Shown in pieces: positions 1-7,661 of a stretch of 7,661 nt of DNA (the stretch's first letter is position 1; every line of letters starts with the position of its first letter). The translations under genes and the position numbers were made by a program. Location of the stretch: assembly GCA_028684915.1 (NCBI GenBank), contig JAQUEZ010000277.1, positions 1-7,661 of the forward strand, given 5' to 3'. The notes below the pieces were generated by a model. That model searched no databases. It saw only the letters and a program-made list of their open reading frames with translations, and was not told the origin of the DNA. This DNA is from Desulfobulbus sp. GTDB lineage: Bacteria > Desulfobacterota > Desulfobulbia > Desulfobulbales > Desulfobulbaceae.

Positions 1-1010
<1,010 letters not shown>

Positions 1011-1041
1011 GTGAAAGACAGGACGCTATCGAGGTGTAAAC

Positions 1042-1200
1042 ATGCGTGATGCTATTGATGGAAAAATCGTTGTCATAACAGGGGCAAGCAGTGGGCTTGG
1101 AGAAGCCACTGCCCGACATTCAAGCGAACAGGGGGCCAGCGTTGTCTTGGGAGCCCGCCCCAACGAAATCCTTTTCCGGCCCACAGCACAGGAGCTGTAA
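1042..1200 (+). pseudogene. Short-chain dehydrogenase (SDR) N-terminal remnant
   Basis: This 52-codon reading frame begins with an ATG preceded by a GAGGTG Shine-Dalgarno at 1031-1036. It encodes a textbook SDR N-terminus: strand GKIVVIT, the TGASSGLG dinucleotide-binding motif (residues 13-20), helix [12 protein letters not shown], and second strand SVVLGAR ending near residue 39. Classical SDRs run to about 245 residues and need a later NAG motif and a Tyr-x3-Lys catalytic pair, none of which exists here. After GAR the sequence loses family character and stops with TAA. It cannot be an active oxidoreductase. The likely origin is deletion of the 3' four-fifths of an SDR gene, which joined its start to the leader of the efflux gene. 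The stop directly abuts the ATG of the next gene, so translating the stump could couple translation of the pump. Confidence 0.75.
1190..1194 (+). promoter_or_regulatory. Ribosome binding site inside the SDR stump
   Basis: AGGAG lies six bases before the ATG at 1201 and within the last codons of the SDR remnant. It supports 1201 over the in-frame ATG at 1243, which has no purine-rich site before it. Confidence 0.6.
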
Positions 1201-2445
1201 ATGGCCGCCTCAATTTCGATAAAATCGGCTAAAGCCAACACCATGGCCGAACCCATAGCCATCAAACCGGGTTGGTATGTTCTTGCAGTTCTGAGCATGC
1301 TGATGGGCTTTGCCTCGATCTCCACCGATTTGTATTTGCCGGCCATGCCGCTTATGGCCCAGTCACTGGCTGCGGATACCGGCATGATCGAACTGACTAT
1401 TTCCGGCTACCTCATTGGTTTTAGCCTTGGCCAGCTGTTGTGGGGGCCGATCAGCGACCGGTATGGACGTCGGCCTTCAGTGGCTGCCGGGTTGGTCTTG
1501 TTCGTGATTGGTTCGGCGGGCTGTGCGCTGGCCACCAGTGCCCAGCTCTTAATTGCATGGCGAGTCGTCCAAGCTGTGGGAGCATGTGCTGGCGTGGCCC
1601 TGTCGCGTGCCATGGTGCGCGATCTTTATCAAGGGAATCGTGCAGCCCAAATGCTCTCCACCCTGATCACCGTGATGGCCATCGCGCCACTCATCGGACC
1701 AACGGTCGGCGGTCAGATTGTTGCCATTGCTGGCTGGCGTGCAATTTTCTGGGTCCTGGTAGGCGTCGGCCTGGCAACTCTATTTGCCGTCATGACGATT
1801 CCAGAAACCCTGCCTGCGGCCAGACGCAACCGGGAACCGCTAGGTCGGGCAATGATTCATTATATTACCCTTCTCAGGGACAGGCGTCTGCTCGGATACG
1901 TGGGAACAGGAGCCTTCCTCTATGCCGGGATGTACGCCTACATAGCGGGAACGCCCTTTGCTTACATCAGCTACTATCTGGTACCGGCACAAAAGTATGG
2001 TCTGCTGTTTGCCTTGGGCATTGTCGGCATCATATTTGCCAACATGCTGAATGCACGACTGGTTCTGCGCCATGGCTACGACCGAGTGTTATTGGTCGGC
2101 TGTTTTGCCTGCGCGTTTTCCGCAATTGTTACCGCCTTCGCGGCGGGAAGCGGCTGGGGAGGGCTTTGGGGCCTGGTTGCTCCTCTGTTCATCTTTGCCT
2201 CGACCACCGGTCTCATTGTGGCCAACTCCATCACTGGAGCGATGGCTCTTTTCCCTGAACGCGCGGGAGCTGTCTCCGCGCTGACAGGCGCCTTGCAATA
2301 CGGCAGCGGTATCTTTGGTTCCGGGCTCGTCGGCCTATTCGCGGACAATACCCCCTGGCCCATGGGGTGGGTAATAGGAGTTAGCGGGATTGGCTGCCTT
2401 TTAACCACCCTGTTACTTCTCCCTATCAGGAGCGGTGAAAACTGA
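1201..2445 (+). CDS. MFS multidrug efflux transporter, Bcr/CflA family
   Basis: This is an inner-membrane drug/proton antiporter of the 12-helix DHA1 group, related to E. coli Bcr (bicyclomycin, sulfonamides) and CflA-type chloramphenicol exporters. Visible signatures are the first-helix STDLYLPAMP with a membrane-proximal acid (residues 41-50), motif A as GPISDRYGRRP (82-92) between helices 2 and 3, the Bcr-like QAVGACAGVALSRAMVRDLY in helix 4 and after it, and antiporter motif C with GPTVGG (166-171) in helix 5. A polar loop around 203-230 separates the two halves, and hydrophobic segments continue to about residue 408. The 414-residue length is normal for the family and the frame is intact. 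The ATG at 1201 has a good AGGAG; a start at 1243 would remove 14 mostly polar residues. It directly abuts the SDR stump and is followed by a reductase 57 bases on. It may export the compound or product handled by the neighbouring enzymes (inference). Substrate cannot be predicted. Confidence 0.93.
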   Translation: MAASISIKSAKANTMAEPIAIKPGWYVLAVLSMLMGFASISTDLYLPAMPLMAQSLAADTGMIELTISGYLIGFSLGQLLWGPISDRYGRRPSVAAGLVLFVIGSAGCALATSAQLLIAWRVVQAVGACAGVALSRAMVRDLYQGNRAAQMLSTLITVMAIAPLIGPTVGGQIVAIAGWRAIFWVLVGVGLATLFAVMTIPETLPAARRNREPLGRAMIHYITLLRDRRLLGYVGTGAFLYAGMYAYIAGTPFAYISYYLVPAQKYGLLFALGIVGIIFANMLNARLVLRHGYDRVLLVGCFACAFSAIVTAFAAGSGWGGLWGLVAPLFIFASTTGLIVANSITGAMALFPERAGAVSALTGALQYGSGIFGSGLVGLFADNTPWPMGWVIGVSGIGCLLTTLLLLPIRSGEN

Positions 2446-2502
2446 GGATACGTCCACTTTTAAACAATTGCGCAGCTCAATGCGCGTTAGAGGAGTCAGA
2501 AC

Positions 2503-3354
2503 ATGGAAAATATTGTGTTGAATAACGGCGTAGAAATACCTGCCCTTGGTTTTGGCGTCTTTCAGATTGCTGATCACAAAGAATGTGAACAAACTGTTCT
2601 GAAGGCCCTGGAAACAGGGTATCGCCTGATCGATACGGCTGCCGCCTATTTTAATGAAGAGGCGGTTGGCAGTGCCATAAAACAGAGCGGAATCCCCCGG
2701 CAAGAGATCTTTGTCACTACTAAACTATGGATTCAGGATGCGGGCTACGAAAACACCTTGCGTGCCTTTGAAAAAGCCCTTGTCAAGCTGCAACTGGAGT
2801 ACCTGGATCTGTATCTCATCCACCAACCCTTTGGCGATGTTTATGGTGCCTGGCGAGCGATGGAAGAGTTGTACCGGCAGGGTAGGATCAAAGCCATTGG
2901 TGTGAGTAATTTCCAGCCGGACAGGCTGATCGATCTTGTGATGCATCATGAAGTGGTACCAGCCATCAACCAGATTGAAACCCACCCTTTCTGCCAGCAG
3001 ATCGAAGCCCATAAATTTCTCAATGAAAACAATATCCAAATGCAATCCTGGGGGCCTTTTGCCGAGGGCAAGAACAACATTTTTACAAATGAACTCCTCA
3101 CCTCCATCGGCCACACCCATGGCAAAACCCTTGCCCAGGTAATTTTGCGCTGGTTGATCCAGCGGCGAATTGTCGCCATTCCCAAATCGGTTCGTAAGGA
3201 GCGGATGATCGAAAACTTCAATGTGTTTGATTTCACCTTAAGTGCAGATGATATGGAGGCAATCGCGACGCTGGATCAAGCAAAGAGCAGTTTCTTTGAT
3301 CATCGCGATCCGGCAATGGTCAAGTGGCTGGTGGAAAGAAGGCTCGATCTGTAA
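2503..3354 (+). CDS. Aldo/keto reductase, AKR5 (2,5-diketogluconate reductase-like)
   Basis: The product is a soluble cytoplasmic NADPH-dependent reductase of the prokaryotic AKR5 type, the group containing DkgA/DkgB-like enzymes that reduce keto sugars, methylglyoxal and assorted aldehydes. All landmarks are present: [12 protein letters not shown] at the N-terminus, D44 and Y49 in [17 protein letters not shown]74 in TTKLW, H107 in LIHQPFGDV, the GVSNF signature at 133-137, NQIETHPF at 156-163, and the cofactor-phosphate site [14 protein letters not shown] at 226-239. The length of 283 is typical and no export signal is visible. The start is set by AGAGGAG at 2489-2495, seven bases before the ATG. 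The gene lies 57 bases after the efflux pump and 63 before the first hydrolase, consistent with one operon. It belongs to a different AKR branch from the reductases at either end of the window. Exact substrate is unknown. Confidence 0.93.
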   Translation: MENIVLNNGVEIPALGFGVFQIADHKECEQTVLKALETGYRLIDTAAAYFNEEAVGSAIKQSGIPRQEIFVTTKLWIQDAGYENTLRAFEKALVKLQLEYLDLYLIHQPFGDVYGAWRAMEELYRQGRIKAIGVSNFQPDRLIDLVMHHEVVPAINQIETHPFCQQIEAHKFLNENNIQMQSWGPFAEGKNNIFTNELLTSIGHTHGKTLAQVILRWLIQRRIVAIPKSVRKERMIENFNVFDFTLSADDMEAIATLDQAKSSFFDHRDPAMVKWLVERRLDL

Positions 3355-3402
3355 CCAGATTTACTCTTCCCACTGAAAATGACAGGGATTTCAAGCCACC
3401 AA

Positions 3403-3408
3403 AGAGGA
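3403..3408 (+). promoter_or_regulatory. Ribosome binding site that sets the hydrolase start
   Basis: AGAGGA lies nine bases before the ATG at 3418. The longer alternative ATG at 3379 has no purine-rich site and would add 13 polar residues in front of the signal peptide, so 3418 is preferred. Confidence 0.6.
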
Positions 3409-3417
3409 ATTGAAAAA

Positions 3418-4497
3418 ATGAAAACAGCTACAAAGACATCGATATTTATGGAAACGATCAAGTTGTTGTTTGTTTCAATAGTAACGCTTGTTTCAACAGG
3501 AGCAGCCATGGCAGCAGATTATAAACAAAATCCCTTCACGCTGGCCTATGAAGGCGCGATTACCGAAAATGTCAAAGGCCAAGTCAACATTCAGCCGGTC
3601 ACATACAAGCTCAATGGCATCGATATTTCTGCCAACGTCTATACCCCGGCAAGCTATGAAGCAAGCAAGAAGTATCGGGCCGTCGTGGTTGCCCACCCCA
3701 ACGGCGGTGTCAAAGAACAAGTCGCCGGTTTGTATGCCCAGCGTCTGGCTGAGCAAGGCTACATCACCATCACGGCGGATGCGGCGTATCAGGGCGCGAG
3801 CGGGGGCCAGCCCCGCAATGTAGACAAGCCTGCCTTCCGGATCGAAGACATCCATGGCATGGCCGACTTCATCAGCCAGTACGCCGGTGTCGACACCGCG
3901 CGCCTTGGCTTGCTCGGTATTTGTGGCGGTGGCGGTTACTCGCTGGCAGCAGCTCAGACCGACAAGCGATTCAAGTCGATTGCGACGGTGAGCATGTTCA
4001 ACTCCGGGCGCGTGCGTCGCAATGGCTACGTGGATTCGGCACTGAACACGATCCAGACACGCTTGCAGCAGGCCTCGGAAGCCCGCGCTCAAGAAGCGGC
4101 TGGCGGCACGATTCTGTATTCCGGTGATGCCAACCTGACCGACGAACAGATCGCCAAGTTGCCGTTTGATTTGTATCGCCAGGGGTATGAGTACTACTGG
4201 AAGACGCATGCGCACCCTAATTCGACCTTCAAGTTCACCACCAGTAGCCTGCTTGACCTGATGCGTTTTGACGCCACCAACCAGATCGAACTGATCGACA
4301 AGCCCTTGTTGATGATCGCCGGCAGCAAGGCAGACAGTCTTTATATGACCGAGGACGCCTTTGCCAAGGCCACCGGCACAAAGGACAAGGAACTGTTCTT
4401 GATTGAAGGTGCCACCCACATCGAAACCTACTGGAAGCAGCCCTACGTCGACCAGATCGTCGAAAAACTGACCCAGTTCTACGGCAAGTCGCTCTGA
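3418..4497 (+). CDS. Exported alpha/beta hydrolase, dienelactone-hydrolase-like, Cys nucleophile
   Basis: From ATG 3418 the protein has 359 residues. It begins with a Sec signal peptide: Lys-containing start, hydrophobic core around residues 14-28, and likely cleavage in AMA-ADY near 32/33. The mature part is an alpha/beta hydrolase with strand AVVVAHPNGG (88-97; the H-P-N-G-G turn probably forms the oxyanion region). The nucleophile elbow is LGICGGGG, with C169 in a G-x-C-x-G setting as in dienelactone hydrolases. The acid candidate is D306 (AGSKADS) and the catalytic His is H334 (EGATHIETYW). C169 is the only cysteine in the protein. Expected chemistry is hydrolysis of an ester, lactone or related carbonyl bond, probably periplasmic; substrate is unknown. 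The first ~90 bases are markedly AT-rich (33 G+C in 90) compared with the core. The stop lies 29 bases before the next hydrolase start. Domain call is firm; Cys-dependent activity is inferred. Confidence 0.88.
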   Translation: MKTATKTSIFMETIKLLFVSIVTLVSTGAAMAADYKQNPFTLAYEGAITENVKGQVNIQPVTYKLNGIDISANVYTPASYEASKKYRAVVVAHPNGGVKEQVAGLYAQRLAEQGYITITADAAYQGASGGQPRNVDKPAFRIEDIHGMADFISQYAGVDTARLGLLGICGGGGYSLAAAQTDKRFKSIATVSMFNSGRVRRNGYVDSALNTIQTRLQQASEARAQEAAGGTILYSGDANLTDEQIAKLPFDLYRQGYEYYWKTHAHPNSTFKFTTSSLLDLMRFDATNQIELIDKPLLMIAGSKADSLYMTEDAFAKATGTKDKELFLIEGATHIETYWKQPYVDQIVEKLTQFYGKSL

Positions 4498-4514
4498 GTT
4501 TGTCAAATCAAAAT

Positions 4515-4520
4515 GAGAGG
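4515..4520 (+). promoter_or_regulatory. Ribosome binding site that sets the second hydrolase start
   Basis: GAGAGG lies six bases before the ATG at 4527. The in-frame TTG at 4500 lacks such a site and would place nine polar residues before the signal peptide. Confidence 0.6.
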
Positions 4521-4526
4521 ATCTCT

Positions 4527-5615
4527 ATGCATATCAAAGGCATAAATCTACGCGTACTTTTCGCACTTCTACTCGCTTCGGTCGCGTCATCATCGTTGGC
4601 CATTGCCGCTGCGGCCGATCAATCAAAACCGCTCGTCATTCAGGAACAGGGCAGCTTCGCCGTCGGCGGAACGGTCGTCACGAACCCCGGCACCTTCGAT
4701 CCAATTAAAATGTCGCCCGAGGGCCAAACACTTCATGGCGATCATGCGCGCGTGTTCTATCAAGTGCCGGTCAATGCCAGAAAATTACCGTTGGTGATGT
4801 GGCACGGCTTCGGACAGTTCTCCAAGACCTGGGAAATGACACCGGATGGACGGGAAGGCTATCAGAACATTTTTCTGCGACGGGGTTTCGGGGTCTATGT
4901 GCTCGACCAGCCTCGTCGTGGCAACGCCGGTCGCAGCACACAACCCGCAACCATCAAAGTGGAACCTGATGAACAAAAATGGTTCGGTATCTTCCGTCTT
5001 GGCATCTGGCCGAACTTCTTTCCGGGCGTGCAGTTTTCAAAGGAGCCTGAGGCTCTTGATCAGTACTTTCGCCAGATGACGCCGGACACCGGACCTATTG
5101 ACATTGCCGTCAACTCGGATGCGGTGGCTGCCCTGTTCAACAAAATTGGTCCGGGGATACTTGTTACCCATTCCCATAGCGGCGGCATGGGCTGGGCAAC
5201 CGTTCTCAAGAGCGAAAAAATCCGTGCGGTGGTCTCGTATGAACCGGGCTCTAACTTTATTTTTCCAGAGGGCGAAATCCCTCCTCCCATGCCCAGTTCC
5301 GGAGGCACGCTTAACGCCTCAAGCGTGCCCCTGGCGGATTTCATCAAGCTGACCAAAATTCCTATCATCATCTATTACGGCGACAATATTCCGGAAAAAC
5401 CCACGGACAACCCCGGCCAGGACCAATGGCGAGTCCGTCTTGCCATGGCCAAATTGTGGGCCGAGGCCATCAATCGCCATGGCGGTGATGCCACGGTTGT
5501 CCATCTGCCGGAAATTGGCATTCACGGTAATACCCATTTCCCCTTTTCCGATCTGAATAATGGGAAGATTGCCGACTTGATGTACGAGTTTTTAGAAAAG
5601 AAAGGATTAAACTGA
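4527..5615 (+). CDS. Exported alpha/beta hydrolase (esterase-like), Ser nucleophile
   Basis: From ATG 4527 the protein has 362 residues. A Sec signal peptide (MHIKGINLRV, then a Leu/Ala-rich core) ends in AIAAAA near residue 30, giving a predicted periplasmic or secreted enzyme. Alpha/beta hydrolase landmarks are the oxyanion-type turn PLVMWHGFGQ (88-97), strand GVYVLDQPRRGNAG (122-135), nucleophile elbow LVTHSHSGGMGW (212-223), strand PIIIYYGDNIP (279-289), and a C-terminal GIHGNTHFPFSDLNN (331-345). S216 is the best nucleophile by alignment with H-S-x-x-G-type elbows, S218 is a rival, and H337 is the likely catalytic base. The elbow is unusual: Thr and Ser sit where the common G-x-S-x-G has Gly. 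The frame is complete and contains no cysteine. It differs clearly from the preceding hydrolase and so is not a tandem duplicate. Reaction class is probably esterase or lactonase; the substrate is not known. Confidence 0.87.
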   Translation: MHIKGINLRVLFALLLASVASSSLAIAAAADQSKPLVIQEQGSFAVGGTVVTNPGTFDPIKMSPEGQTLHGDHARVFYQVPVNARKLPLVMWHGFGQFSKTWEMTPDGREGYQNIFLRRGFGVYVLDQPRRGNAGRSTQPATIKVEPDEQKWFGIFRLGIWPNFFPGVQFSKEPEALDQYFRQMTPDTGPIDIAVNSDAVAALFNKIGPGILVTHSHSGGMGWATVLKSEKIRAVVSYEPGSNFIFPEGEIPPPMPSSGGTLNASSVPLADFIKLTKIPIIIYYGDNIPEKPTDNPGQDQWRVRLAMAKLWAEAINRHGGDATVVHLPEIGIHGNTHFPFSDLNNGKIADLMYEFLEKKGLN

Positions 5616-5663
5616 TCCCGCCCACGGGGAATTGACTGAAAACAAACACATCCAAGAGTGACT

Positions 5664-6803
5664 ATGAAAAAAATTGCAGCGCAAATCCTGATAGGAGGAG
5701 TTGTTCTTCTTTCAGGCATTGGTTCGGTGTCCCAGGCACAAACCATCAAATCCGAGGCATTAAGCGAGAAAGAAAAAGCAATCGTCCCCATTGCCGCGTT
5801 CACCGCAAGCGGTGATATCGGCAAACTGAAACCCGCCCTCAACCATGGGCTGGACAAGGGGCTGAGCATCAACGAGGTCAAGGAGATCCTGATCCATATC
5901 TATGCCTACGCCGGTTTTCCCCGGTCACTGAATGGTATCAATGCGTTTATGTCGGTTGTGGAGGAGCGCAAAGTTCAGGGCAGAGAAGATACAATCGGCA
6001 GGGAGGCCAGCCCGTTGCCAACAGATTTTGAAAAAAATACCTATGGCAACAAGGTCAGAAATACCCTTGTCGGTGAAGATATGTCCAACCGCAAGAGCGG
6101 CTATGCCGCATTTGCACCGGCCATAGACAGGTTCCTCGTTGAGCATCTTTTCGCCGACATCTTTGCCCGTGATGTTTTAAGCCATCAACAGCGCGAACTT
6201 GTAACGATCAGTGGCTTGGCAGCATTGCCGGGGACAGAAGCACAGTTGCAAGCACACCTGAAAATAGCCATGAATGTGGGCTACAATGAAGCCCAATTGA
6301 AAAATTTTATAGAGATTCTCAGGGATAGAGTCAGTGGCCAGGCTGCTGAAAGGAGCACTCAGGTTCTCGGCGACCTGTTAGGCACGCCTCTTTCTGGAGT
6401 TGGCAGCAAGGCGATACAAGTGACCAGAAAGACAGCGCCTCAAGAGGCGGCACCGGATCACTTCACCGGCAAGGTGAGCGTAGAATCGCTCTTTGCATCG
6501 CAAGGATCAGGCAGCTATAGCGGTGGAGTGGTCAATTTTCAGGCGGGAGCGCGAACCGCATGGCATACGCATCCTGCTGGGCAGACGCTGATTATTGTTT
6601 CCGGGCTGGGCTTGGTGCAAGCTGAAGGGGAACCGGCTCAGGCGATGCAGCCTGGCGATGTCGTCTGGATTCCGGCCAATGTACGCCACTGGCATGGGGC
6701 TTCACCCAACCATGCAATGTCCCATGTCGCTATTGCTGAACCCGAGAACGGCTCCACGGTTAAGTGGAAGGAATACGTCAATGATCAGCAATACGGCAAA
6801 TAA
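5664..6803 (+). CDS. Exported CMD-CMD-cupin fusion protein
   Basis: From ATG 5664 (AAGAG at 5654-5658; the GTG at 5658 is less likely) the protein has 379 residues. It has three parts after a Sec signal peptide with probable cleavage in SQA-Q near residue 25. Residues ~34-105 form a carboxymuconolactone-decarboxylase-like (CMD) unit with ALNHGLDKGLSINEVKEILI and YAYAGFPRSLN. Residues ~148-245 form a second CMD unit (RELVTISGLAALPG... QAHLKIAMNVGYNEAQ, with H198). Residues ~283-360 are a cupin barrel with probable metal ligands H301, H303, Q307 and H342 or H344 (WHTHPAGQTLI, VRHWHGASP). The CxxC pair of AhpD-type CMD peroxidases is absent and there are no cysteines at all, so thiol peroxidase chemistry is excluded. 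Decarboxylase, isomerase or lactone-ring chemistry is possible but unproven. It follows two exported hydrolases by 48 bases, which suggests a shared periplasmic pathway. Domain calls are strong; function is uncertain. Confidence 0.88.
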   Translation: MKKIAAQILIGGVVLLSGIGSVSQAQTIKSEALSEKEKAIVPIAAFTASGDIGKLKPALNHGLDKGLSINEVKEILIHIYAYAGFPRSLNGINAFMSVVEERKVQGREDTIGREASPLPTDFEKNTYGNKVRNTLVGEDMSNRKSGYAAFAPAIDRFLVEHLFADIFARDVLSHQQRELVTISGLAALPGTEAQLQAHLKIAMNVGYNEAQLKNFIEILRDRVSGQAAERSTQVLGDLLGTPLSGVGSKAIQVTRKTAPQEAAPDHFTGKVSVESLFASQGSGSYSGGVVNFQAGARTAWHTHPAGQTLIIVSGLGLVQAEGEPAQAMQPGDVVWIPANVRHWHGASPNHAMSHVAIAEPENGSTVKWKEYVNDQQYGK

Positions 6804-6907
6804 CCCCTGATTATTCTGGAACGGAAAAGGTGAGGGACGACAGCGCTGCCTTTCAGGGGAATCAGGAGTGCGGCGCTCACGCAAAGCTCTTTTATGACCT
6901 TATCGAT

Positions 6908-6924
6908 TTTTCCAGGTTGGAAAA
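6908..6924. promoter_or_regulatory. 17-base palindrome, candidate operator
   Basis: TTTTCCA-GGT-TGGAAAA is a perfect 7-bp inverted repeat around three bases. It lies 47 bases before the start of the Tat-leader reductase, in the only long gap of the cluster (6804-6971). It has no T-run after it and is not a normal terminator. A regulator-binding site is plausible, but no regulator gene is present in the window to pair it with. Confidence 0.35.
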
Positions 6925-6944
6925 CCGGATCCAGTCAACATAAA
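6917..6944 (+). promoter_or_regulatory. Weak sigma70-like promoter candidate
   Basis: TTGGAA (6917-6922) and CATAAA (6939-6944) are spaced by 16 bases, each matching four of six consensus positions. The -35 hexamer would overlap the right arm of the palindrome, so a protein bound there would compete with polymerase. Matches of this quality occur by chance, so this is only a candidate for independent transcription of the downstream gene. Confidence 0.2.
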
Positions 6945-6971
6945 TATCAAGAAAACATAGGAATTTTAAAA

Positions 6972-7661
<690 letters not shown>

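Noticed and set aside
1026..1385. Minus-strand 119-codon frame over the SDR stump and pump start
   Set aside because: It opposes two plus-strand reading frames with recognisable motifs and shows no domain of its own.
1440..2258. Plus-strand 272-codon frame inside the efflux gene
   Set aside because: It is an offset-frame shadow of the Bcr/CflA gene, rich in Cys, Arg, His and Ser with no membrane segments or family motifs.
2470..2485. GCGCA/TGCGC hairpin before the AKR5 gene
   Set aside because: Only five pairs with a six-base loop and no T-run; too weak for a terminator and likely chance.
3379..3420. Upstream ATG 3379 as start of the first exported hydrolase
   Set aside because: No ribosome site, and it would bury the signal peptide behind 13 polar residues; ATG 3418 has AGAGGA.
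3493..4506. Long minus-strand open frame (337 codons) opposite the first exported hydrolase
   Set aside because: It is the antisense of a gene with clear domain, signal peptide and catalytic motifs; its translation shows no recognisable domain and no ribosome site supports it.
5617..5628. CCCG-CCCA-CGGG hairpin after the second hydrolase
   Set aside because: Four pairs only and no T-run; not a credible terminator, and the next gene follows in 48 bases.
5664..6803. AhpD-type alkylhydroperoxidase function for the CMD protein
   Set aside because: The required CxxC pair is absent and the protein contains no cysteine.

Overview
The window reads as accessory DNA from a Gram-negative bacterium, most likely a proteobacterium. 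Several products carry Sec signal peptides, one carries a twin-arginine leader, and base composition is close to balanced. I cannot name the genus. Every supportable gene lies on the + strand and most gaps are short, so at least positions 1042-6803 look like one transcription unit. No regulator, RNA gene, insertion sequence, CRISPR array or classical terminator is visible.

Layout. Positions 1-72 hold an unrelated flank, possibly a PIN-domain toxin fragment. It abuts an AKR13-like aldo/keto reductase (87-1010) that lacks the first ~20 residues of its family. Next come a 52-residue stump of a short-chain dehydrogenase (1042-1200), a complete Bcr/CflA-type drug efflux pump (1201-2445) and a complete AKR5-type aldo/keto reductase (2503-3354). 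Four genes for predicted exported proteins follow: a dienelactone-hydrolase-like alpha/beta hydrolase with a Cys nucleophile (3418-4497), a second alpha/beta hydrolase with a Ser nucleophile (4527-5615), a CMD-CMD-cupin fusion (5664-6803) and, after a 168-base gap, a Tat-leader aldo/keto reductase cut by the window end (6972-7661).

How they may work together (inference). Carbonyl reductases, ester/lactone-type hydrolases, a carboxymuconolactone-decarboxylase-like/cupin protein and an efflux pump together suggest processing or detoxification of a small reactive carbonyl or lactone compound. The unusual point is that the last four enzymes are predicted to act outside the cytoplasm, while the first two reductases and the pump belong to the cytoplasm and inner membrane. 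No substrate can be read from the sequence.

The first ~1.2 kb shows rearrangement scars (a 5'-truncated reductase and a 3'-truncated dehydrogenase), so the cluster looks like a mosaic. The two AKR13-like genes at its ends are same-orientation paralogues.
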